A DNA stretch of 42,225 bases from Phoronis australis (lineage: Eukaryota; Phoronida; Phoronidae): positions 6,875 to 49,099 of the forward strand of contig NMRA01000893.1 of the NCBI GenBank assembly GCA_002633005.1, read 5' to 3'. A program made the translations under genes and the position numbers. Below, in pieces: positions 34,496 through 42,225 of the stretch. Under the pieces are notes generated by a model. That model was not told the origin of the DNA. It searched no databases and was given only the letters and a program-made list of their open reading frames with translations. Each line of letters starts with the position of its first letter. The first letter of the stretch is position 1.

Positions 34496-34596
34496 CAGGG
34501 GCGTAGGAAGCGGGAGAAGGGGCGTGTGGCGGAGGTAGTTTGGCGAAGTCGAAATGGTTTGTGCCCCCCAATAATTTTTACCTTCCTACGGGCCTG
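34496..34596. mobile_element. 101-bp MITE-like element
   Basis: CAGGGGCGTAGGAAGC at the left and CCTTCCTACGGGCCTG at the right are inverted repeats with few mismatches. It lies immediately before modular element copy B. Confidence 0.5.
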
Positions 34597-34599
34597 AGG

Positions 34600-36840
34600 T
34601 AAGAGGTGTACGCTTTCTCGCCCACTTGGTTGCATACCCTCTTTGCGTAAAATTTGCATTACCCGCAAAGTAATAAATTTAAACTGTCTAAAAGAAAAAC
34701 ATGAGCAACGCAAAGCACACAAAAATTTTCACGACAGCACCGTAAGTTGTAAGCCTCTGCCGGCATTAATTTATTTCACTGTAGTTAATATCATTGTAAT
34801 TAATACCATTGTAAATCTCTACTTTCACAACTACCAAAAGTTTCCGACATGAAAGATTCAATGTTGTTGCTTTTGATTGCAAATTATGGAAAGTTTGCCA
34901 AAAACGGTTTCATGACATCTGCACACTGAACAAACCATGCTCGGTAATACATTGGATTTGATGATTCTTGTTCAGTGGAGAAAATTGTCAAAATAGAAGT
35001 TTATGAGCTGCGGAAAGAGCAAAATATAATGAATAGAAAAATCAAACTGATTATTTTGAGTCAACTTTGATTTTCCTCATACGTTTGATTTTTTACCAAT
35101 TGGGTTTGATTTTCTACTAACTAATTTTTGCCCTTTCTGTAGCCCATGCCGCGAAAAGAACAAAAATAGTAAATAGAAAAGTGCTGAAACCCAATTCGTA
35201 ATTTTGTCCTTTCCTAGCTCGCACCTAACTTGTTCCCGTTGCTATTGACAAATTTGATTTTCCAAAGACGATAGGTATTGACGCGTCCCCATACTTATGT
35301 GTGGCTGCATAGTGTCATCATCTCTGTCTGGGCGTCGTCGTCCGGGCGTCCGACGTCCGGCGTTCTAAACCTTCATATGATCTTGATGAGATTATGCAGA
35401 TGTGTTCATAGCCTATATAGATGACAACAGATGACGGCAAATTTTTAACTTTTCCGACTACTGGTATGCCCCCTGGTGTCAATTTTATTTCTTTACGTTC
35501 ACCTCTGTATCTTCAAAGGTCATCAACGGATTTTCAGTAAAATTTGGCAGTTAGGGATCCATTAGTGAGGAGAGCTATCCTCCCGTTTTGGGATGGATTC
35601 AATGTATTTTGCACCGCCAAATGGCCAATTTTATTGTTTTCGAGTTTTATTTTGGCGTCCTCCTTCAACGAAACTGCTATAAGGATCATTTTGAAAATTG
35701 GCATATATCATCTTACTGTGAAGAGGGCGACCGGGACGATGGTTTTCGGAGGACTTCGACTACTGGGGCTTCTTCTGTAGGCAGTTCTGTTTGTTTTTGT
35801 TCCAATGGGTGTATATCCTGAGCATTCTACACGATCTTTATTAAATTTTAAAAGTGTATTTATATGAAGTTGTCAACAGATGACGACTTTCCACGGATTG
35901 GACTACTGGTGTGCCCCCTAGTGGTAATTTCAGTTTTTTAACGTTTGCCTCCGTATCTTCAAAGGTCATCAACGCATTTTCTTAAAAGTTGCCAGATATT
36001 GGCATATATTAGTAAGGGACGCTATCCTCTGGTTTTCAGATTGATTGGTATTTTTGGGTCGATTTTTACTGTTTTCGAGTCTGCTTCTAGCTCTGTCAAT
36101 CAAATCACTTTATAGATGATTGTGAATTGTCTTGTACATGTATCTTTCCTAAGGCGAAGGTAGTAGTACTGCTGACAATGAGTTTCTGACGACCTTGATT
36201 ACTGTGGCAGTTTTGTTTTTTAAGCCCATGGCTTTATATCCTAAAGCCTTTGCAGGATCTTTATAGCATTTAGCAAGTGTATTTATATGAAGTTGACGAC
36301 GATCGACGATTTTTTTAGACGGACCGACATACCGTTTTGTGTCCCCTAGTGGTAATTTAATTTTTTCCCTTTTCCTCTGTATCTATGAAGCTGTTTATCA
36401 GACTCATATGAAATTTGGTAAATAGTTTTCTATTGAAACGATGATATGTCCCTGTTTTCTAATGGGTTCGACATATTTTGCGGCATCTAGTGGTCATTTT
36501 TCAGTTTTTGGCAACCGCCCCTCTACCAACCAAACCACTCACACTCTAAGGGTGATTTTCAAAATTGACACATATCACGGTTCTTAGTGTGAAGAGGACG
36601 AATGACTATGATTTTCTGACGACTTCAACTACATGTACTATGGAGCCTCCTAGAGGCAGTTTTCTTTTTTCTCCCATAGCCTCTTAATGGCAATTTCGTT
36701 TTTGTTTCCGTTTTCCTTTTTTTTCTCAGAAGTTCCGTGACGGATTTGTATGAAATTTGGAAAATAGCTTTGATGACATATACCGATTTTCCTACGGATT
36801 CGATATGTTTTGCGCCTTCTAGTGGCCATTTTAAGGTACA
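34600..36840 (+). mobile_element. modular dispersed element, copy B (includes CTAGTGG array copy 3)
   Basis: Same module order as 15.53-17.05 kb: CGCTTTCTCGCCCACTTG, CCAAAAGTTTCC, GTTGCTTTTGATTGCA, TTTCATGACATCT, TTTGATTTT-rich tract, CATCTCTGTCTGGGCG, then an array longer than in copy A. Clear cores are at 35467-35480, 35912-35925, 36341-36353, 36643-36659 and 36812-36828. Three block types (core then GTTTGCCTC; core then GTTTTCGAGT; core then GCCCATGGCTTTATATCC) repeat as a unit of roughly 430-450 bp. Confidence 0.7.
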
Positions 36841-36849
36841 AATAATCAC

Positions 36850-37320
36850 CCGCCTAGAAGCACTCAGTTAGCAGTGCATTCCCTTGAGCATTTCAACGCT
36901 CCTTGTTAATCCTGTTATGAATTATGTTTAATTTCATATTTACTACGATTTACCCTTCCTCCACCCCTAGAAGTTCCGCGGTCTCTACTGGTCCAATACG
37001 CATGTACGTCTGTGAGGCGGGGGCAATCCGGCAGCGAGGAAAATTATGATTATTATATATAGCTCATCACTGCAGCCTCGTACCCAAGCCTCAAGGTTCC
37101 ACGTTGATAGCATTACAGCGTCCTCTATTTCAGTAACTTTTCTAGACGTGAGGGGTGCTGAACGTGCGATAAGATCTGGCTTAACTTAACTTACATTTTT
37201 ATAAGCCCATCCCAGTCAGGCTAGATACGATCTGATCGGAGATTAGAGCAATTATCAAACAAAAGAGCGTAGGCCCTCCAACCATCAACGCCAGAATGGA
37301 GTTAATTGGCTACGGGGGGT
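36850..37320. other. no gene recognised
   Basis: No coding or repeat signal assigned. Confidence 0.4.
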
Positions 37321-37326
37321 AAACTT

Positions 37327-37370
37327 CCCAACTTGTTCTTGGGCTATAGGCTACAATCGAACAAGTTGGG
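37327..37370. repeat. 12-bp hairpin CCCAACTTGTTC / GAACAAGTTGGG
   Basis: Perfect 12-bp arms around a 20-nt loop. The CAAGTTGG word recurs near 37673 and, as CAAGTTCGG, near 37697, so this may belong to the 3' end of the pogo-like element. Confidence 0.7.
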
Positions 37371-37431
37371 AGCAACGGGATGTGGCCGTCATGGGTTAAT
37401 TTAGCTATTTGAGGCCTGTTAATGAGAAATC

Positions 37432-37457
37432 AAATGTGTCAGAATTCTGACACATTT
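37432..37457. repeat. perfect 26-bp palindrome
   Basis: AAATGTGTCAGAA followed at once by its exact reverse complement, with no spacer. Could be a cruciform or a homodimer site; function unknown. Confidence 0.9.
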
Positions 37458-37959
37458 TTCAGTATAGAAATTCTTCCGAAGAGGGGAGAACGGGACTTGT
37501 TCGACCCTTTTTTGAAAAAAGTGCAATATTGCGGAAACTGTTTAAGCTGGTTCATCCATAAGCGCTGTACAAGAAGTGGGGTCTGTCAGCCAATATATGG
37601 TGCAAATTTAAGCGATGTAAATGCACCTGTCTTGCAGCAATTTTTGTTTTAAAATGTCCACCCCGCCTGGGGCAAGTTGGACCCACCCACGGGACAAGTT
37701 CGGCCTCCATTGCAGTACTCTTAAAATGAACCAAGACACACTTTTGCAAAATCAAATGTTGGTGTATACCTGTTTATTTCTCCCAAAGGACCGTAAATTA
37801 CACACCAGCCAGGGCTTGAATGTCAACTGTCTATTAAAAATACTTCGCAACTCATCATAATCTTTCACCTACTAAACTGATGATCGAATGCTACTTTTCT
37901 ACTTAATGAGCTATTAAAAATAAACATGGGAGTTTAACGTATTTGTCTTAGTCCTCCTC

Positions 37960-40127
37960 TGAGTTAGAGCTGTGGCACACAAAGGAGGACGGCGTCCCAT
38001 CGTCTGCGCATTCCTTATGGTCTCACATACCTTTAAACTCAACGCAGGGGACCTATTTTCCTCTACTCCTGCTGTAAGAATATGGTTCTAAACAAACTAG
38101 ACAAAAACACTCCTGTTCAGACTCGCTGTCTGATGATGGGGAGGGTAGTTTTCTCTTCTTTTTTGTTTTGTTTTAGTTTTGTGTCAACAGAACGCTTTCT
38201 GGAAGGTTTCTTCTTTCGCTTGGCCTGTTCTCCTCCCAGGACCTTTTTCTCTGGTGTCGGTGAGAACGGCGAATTTTCTCCGTTTTTTGTTTCCACCTGT
38301 GGTTTTGCTCGGTGGGGCTGTTGGGTGTCGTCTCATTGCCTGTGGCGAAAAGGACTCGTTTCCTTGAATATCGAAAATCACGGGCTACTGTACACTTGAA
38401 TCTGATTCCAGGGATTGCTCAGGTAGGGCAGGTGATTTCGAGGTCTTAAAAGTTGCCCCGTGTTAATGAGCATTAACGACTGAACCTCGTAACTTGAAGT
38501 GAGATGAACGGTGCTCTTTGAGTCGACACCAGATCGACCTGGTGGCAGTTTAACTTTATTTACCTTGCCAGCTACCCCAGTGAGAACAAGAACTTTCATT
38601 TGTAATGCAGTACACGGAGCATTGAGAAACATGTCGCATGCGCTGTTGTCGTATTGTTTGTCTTTTATATATCTTTCGACCGCTTCCGCTGCATCCAAGT
38701 CATCACAAGCAAATTGCTGGTAGTAGCCTTGGTGATTTTTCATCTCATCATCAAGAAGTTAAGCTATTTCGTCATTACTGTGGGTGCCTTCGCCAGTGGC
38801 GTGCAGTGATGAACTCAGAGCGTAGAGCAAGCAATGGCCTTTCCATGTGCTGGAATACCTGATATACAGTGGTCATTCAAGTACCGATTAAATTCATCAA
38901 GAACAGGCATAGTAGTTGATGTTGTTGGGAAACTGACAGGGTCAGGAAAGGGTCTATCATCTCTAAAGATGTTGGGATTGTACGGATAGATCCCCGACTT
39001 TTGAAACCCGATAGAAATATTGGAAATGTTTAAAGTTTCCTTCCATGGTTTGCATATTATTGACGCCATGTCATACATGGTTTTTGGTTTTCCTGGGTTG
39101 TTTCTCAAGGAATTAGCTTGAGACATAGATATTCGTTTTTTCAGTGGTCCAAAAATAGAAATGTCGAGCGGTTGAAGTCGATGTGAGCAGTTGGGTGGGA
39201 AAGATAGCATGACATTCCCGTTCTTTTGCGATGTCCAAGGCCTTGATGGATAGATGTGAATCGTGGTTATCCAGAAGAATGAGTGGGAGCATCTTTTGAT
39301 GGTTTGACATTTTCAATGGAATGCAGAAGAAACATGGTGAAGTTGTCAACTGTCATCCAGCATGATGAATGAGCGGTTCCTTTTGAGCCAGTAGTGCTCC
39401 ATTTATAAGGTATTCCTAATAATGCACTCGAGGATAAACCAAGAAGTGTGGGATGGTCTCAATCACCGCAAGCTGAAACTGCAGCACACAGAGTCACCAA
39501 CTGTCCCCTCTCTGCCGACGCCAGTGACCTCACTTGCTTCAACTTTTCACGGTTTCATCACTAAGGTTACAATCCCTGTTTCATCCACATTCCATTATCT
39601 TTCGCTTCAAAATGGTACATGTATCTGTCCATAGTGCTTCCCAGTTCATTGAAACATTGCGAAACATTTTGTTTGTTAAATGCAGAGGCCCTAGCAAAAC
39701 TAGTTGCCTCTGGAGATTTCACCGACAAACTAGGATGACGCTTCAAAAAAGCCGAGAATCAGTCGACTCTCGCCATTTCTGTTTCACTCCAAGGATCTGG
39801 TATTTTAACAGCAATTTTCCGCCATTCGTATTCCAATGAACGTACTTCTCTCGGGCTTAGGCCAAAATATATATTTTATTCATATTTTAAGTAGTGTCGC
39901 TTCCTGATCATCTGTGAAAACTTGCCTTACGTTTTGTATCCAAATATCAGTTTTGAAGTTGAGCGACAGTCTTCAGGTAGATTGGTAAATCTCTTGACGT
40001 AATTTTGAAGTGTCGTTCTTGCGCAGTTGTTTTGTACCCATCATGCAGTAGCATTGTAATGTTCCAGTGCTGCCCTTAGAGTATCTGATACTCTTGATTT
40101 AGTTTTTCTCTTGTTATGTCGATCCAT
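37960..40127 (-). pseudogene. pogo-like (CENP-B/Tigger/Jerky class) transposase fossil
   Basis: On minus from ATG at 40127: MDRHNKRKTKSR and LRAALEHYNA, then RTTLQNYVKRF (psq-type helix-turn-helix), FLKRHPSLSVKSPEATSFAR (CENP-B-type DNA-binding region), NVDETGI (first Asp), GQLVTLCAAVSA, LLDNHDSHLSIKALDIAKER (second Asp), SFPPNCSHRLQPLDISIFGP (third Asp) and GFQKSGIYPYNPNIF. A basic tail and a Cys/His-rich end (ECADDGTPSSFVCH) resembling the PHD-like tail of related elements follow, near 38.0 kb. The motifs lie in different frames with several stops, so it is dead. The triad D/D/D is still recognisable. Ends and target site not resolved. Confidence 0.85.
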
Positions 40128-40980
40128 GGTTTTGGAAAAAATCTGGAAAAAAAAAACAAACACATGATAATTAAAACTTGACATTTTATTTGTTCAAGAC
40201 CAGACGATACAGGCATATACCCCGTAATAGACCACAAGCCAGACGGCTTACTTTTAACCCGTTCTGGCTTCGCATCAGACATAGAGTAAAACACTTTCAC
40301 ATTTTTAGTGCCCACAGTTTTACGTTTAAAAATAATATTTTCTGTTCACAAACCTTCAGAATGAAAAGTCGCTTCGATTAAAATTCACATCTTACCAGCA
40401 GCTTCTGTTCTTTCAGTCGTCACTTAGATTCCATTTTCTTCACTAAAAAACAGTGATAATTTTCTTCATTGCACAGTGAAGTAGACGACGGAAACGAAGT
40501 CGTAGTGCGCAGCACCACTGCCGATCGCCTGGGATAGCGGGAGAGCCTATACTTAGCCATAGTTTATTGAACTGTGTTCCGCCAGAATTTGACACCCCCC
40601 CNCCCCCCCCCTAAATCCGCCTATATCCCCACGTATAGCGGCACGCAGGTAACCAGCGAGACAGTACGCAACTTCAATGGCTAAATGGATCAGCGCCATC
40701 TTGAGGCTCGGGGACGAGGCTAAAACACACCTTGAACTCCATCCATTGCGCATGACTTTTTCAAATCGTAACATAAATAGCTATCATATATTTTGTTTGA
40801 ATGAAATTTGCTATTTTAAAAGCACTAAAATGCATTAAATATATAAAAAATATACCTATATAAACCAATTTTAGTTCTTTTTTAGAAATTGATTTTGAAG
40901 TAATTTTCATTTTGTCTAACGTATGTGGGATAATAAATGATGTTTTGTTTGTAATGGTGATCAGAGAGGACAACAACAAA
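40128..40980. other. no gene recognised; contains solo hAT-like end
   Basis: C-run with N at 40602, followed by TAAATCCGCCTATAT, as at the right end of the 17.8-kb MITE. Otherwise AT-rich. Confidence 0.45.
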
Positions 40981-40982
40981 GT

Positions 40983-41121
40983 ATGGAAGCCGATGTCTTT
41001 ATTCATTCAACTCTAGAAGTGGGAGACAAACTGCATTCTGTAAAGCTTACAAAAGACTACATAGTTTTGGAACCATGCTGCGAGGAGTCATCGGGACAAT
41101 ATTCGCGACGTTACCTCATAA
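40983..41121 (+). CDS. possible first coding exon, gene continues off window
   Basis: ATG at 40983 opens 46 codons plus one base, ending at donor GTAAGG (41122). The peptide begins MEADVFIHSTLEVGDKLHSV and continues KLTKDYIVLEPCCEES. Its alternation of hydrophobic and polar residues looks like the start of a PH-type beta-sandwich, loosely like the N-terminus of ceramide or sphingosine kinases; this is a weak resemblance. No second exon is seen before the window ends. A transposon-like end begins about 12 bp after the donor. Confidence 0.4.
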
Positions 41122-41132
41122 GTAAGGGCTCA

Positions 41133-41260
41133 AGACAGGGCTCGACGCTATTAAAATCGCCAGGTCGCATTTTGCGACCTAGCCAAAATCCCAGTCGCAT
41201 TTTCAAAATCCAGCTCGCATTCGTAAATGCCAGGTCGCAAAATTTTCCCGCCATTTTTAC
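41133..41260 (+). mobile_element. hAT-like transposon end with GTCGCATTTT repeats
   Basis: CAGGGCTCGACGCTA is followed by CAGGTCGCATTTTGCGACCT (hairpin) and further CAGTCGCATTTT, CAGCTCGCATT and CAGGTCGCAAAATTTT copies. CAGGGCTCGA starts with internal TCGCA repeats recur in invertebrate hAT elements, from memory. The open frame 40983-41414 continues into it only by chance. Confidence 0.45.
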
Positions 41261-41955
41261 GCGCCAAAATAGATTTTTTAGATCATCAAGAAAATGTTTA
41301 GATTATGCTCTTACCTGGAGCGTTAACTACTCACAAATTTCGGATCTCAAAATTGACTTCATTCATGCAGGTACGGCCTTACTTTTCTTCACGACCGCCA
41401 TTGAAAGTCTCTAGAGCGCAAGACAAGTTGCCGATGTGAAAGTTGAATCAGTGCTCTCTAACTAACTTGTGCATTCGAGTAGCTAAATTTGCGATGTGAA
41501 AAGGGAGAAAATGCCCGTTGAAAAAGTATCCGGGATTTTGTTAGATCTGGCCTCCTACTGGCTGTCATCAAAGTCGTTAAAGATTCAAACTAACTCGGGT
41601 AATGGCGAGTTTGCTCTTCAATACCTTCCAAGTACGGAAAAAATAGGTCAGTCACAAAATGACACGCAGGTCACTAGTGTTAACTTTCTTTCCGAGGTAT
41701 AAAACAAAGCCGGGATTTGGTTTTTACATATTGTGAAAAGACTTTTTTGAAAACTGAAGTTGTGTAAAATGAAAGTGACACACCATATAAGCTGCGTGTC
41801 AATTTTAAACCACACGCGGTTGTTTGTAGTGCGCTATGATGGGCGCTAGCTTGAACTGTGGTCGCTTAATTGGAAATTCTCAAAATTTAAGGGGGACTTT
41901 TAATAGATCAGTGAGCGCTTATTATGAAACACTTTAAAGGTAGGGAGTAGGCTTG
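41261..41955. other. no gene assigned
   Basis: An open frame at 41496-41702 (contains KVSGILLDLASYWLSSKSLK) has no family resemblance and no clear splice sites. It may be the body of the transposon starting at 41133. Confidence 0.35.
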
Positions 41956-41959
41956 TGCG

Positions 41960-42225
41960 TGAGCATAGTCGTTAACCTCAGTGTTTGCGGTATTAAGATA
42001 TTAAAACGCTGCAATGGTAAGAAATGTTATAATAATACGATTTTGCGAGGCAAACTCCATCTAGTAGAGGTGACTTTCTGGATATCGTTACCACCTACAT
42101 TGTGATTGTATCCTTTTTAGCCACCCGGAATGATTTTGTTTTTAACTGCCCGCTTCAGCCAGAACAAGGTTGTTTTTATAGGAATCTGAATATTTTACGG
42201 CGACGGTGGTTCAGGGAGCGAAAAG
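41960..42225 (-). repeat. unidentified dispersed repeat, copy 2 (runs off window)
   Basis: Reverse complement of 18648-18890; see that entry. The match is still good at the last base of the window. Confidence 0.7.

Noticed and set aside
38082-38399. 105-codon open frame on plus
   Set aside because: Antisense to the C-terminal tail of the pogo-like transposase fossil.
41496-41702. 68-codon open frame on plus
   Set aside because: No family resemblance and no clear splice borders; possibly part of the transposon beginning at 41133.

Overview
The window is eukaryotic nuclear DNA from an invertebrate animal. It is AT-rich, its genes have GT-AG introns, and much of it is transposon debris. Single N characters sit inside G/C homopolymers at 31417 and 40602, as in draft assemblies. 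I lean towards an invertebrate deuterostome (hemichordate, echinoderm or cephalochordate) because of the gene content and the repeat style (many ACATGTAC and TAGGCCTA palindromes). This is only an impression, and a mollusc is not excluded.

Layout. (1) 192-9360, + strand: the last seven coding exons of an acyl-CoA dehydrogenase, best matched to ACAD9 (mitochondrial; complex I assembly and long-chain acyl-CoA dehydrogenase family). The 5' exons are off the left edge. All phases join cleanly and give 278 residues. Intron 4 holds a long array of a CTAGTGG-type repeat, and intron 6 holds a foldback with arms of about 340 bp. (2) 11263-11507, - strand: an intact terminal C-type-lectin exon. It lies in an inverted segmental duplication (about 10.62-12.09 kb against about 28.2-29.97 kb) whose other copy carries the complete gene. 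(3) 13.6-24.3 kb: repeats. These include two LINE 3'-region copies, a degenerate LINE reverse transcriptase on - (23.2-24.3 kb), a hAT-like MITE, a 330-bp tandem duplication, and an unidentified repeat whose second copy is inverted at the right edge. (4) 25077-29101, + strand: a three-exon gene for a 158-residue secreted C-type lectin-domain protein. (5) 29.5-36.9 kb: a 140-bp MITE, a CpG-rich patch at 31.7-32.26 kb, a poly(A) run, and two further copies of the CTAGTGG array. (6) 37.96-40.13 kb, - strand: a fossil pogo-like (CENP-B/Tigger/Jerky class) transposase, broken by stops and frameshifts but with all three D/D/D motifs visible. (7) 40983-41121: a possible first coding exon running off the right edge, with a hAT-like transposon end just behind its donor site.

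The most interesting signals are two. The dispersed array repeats contain, in almost every ~150-bp block, a close match to the CTCF core (CCACTAGGGGGC and variants), so one repeat family may have seeded clusters of candidate CTCF sites. The inverted lectin duplication keeps the terminal exon open, and its conserved 3' flank preserves the empty site of the MITE that later inserted in the other copy. No recognisable tRNA, rRNA, snRNA or CRISPR was found. Gene calls rest on reading splice sites, phase and family motifs by eye; no database search was possible.
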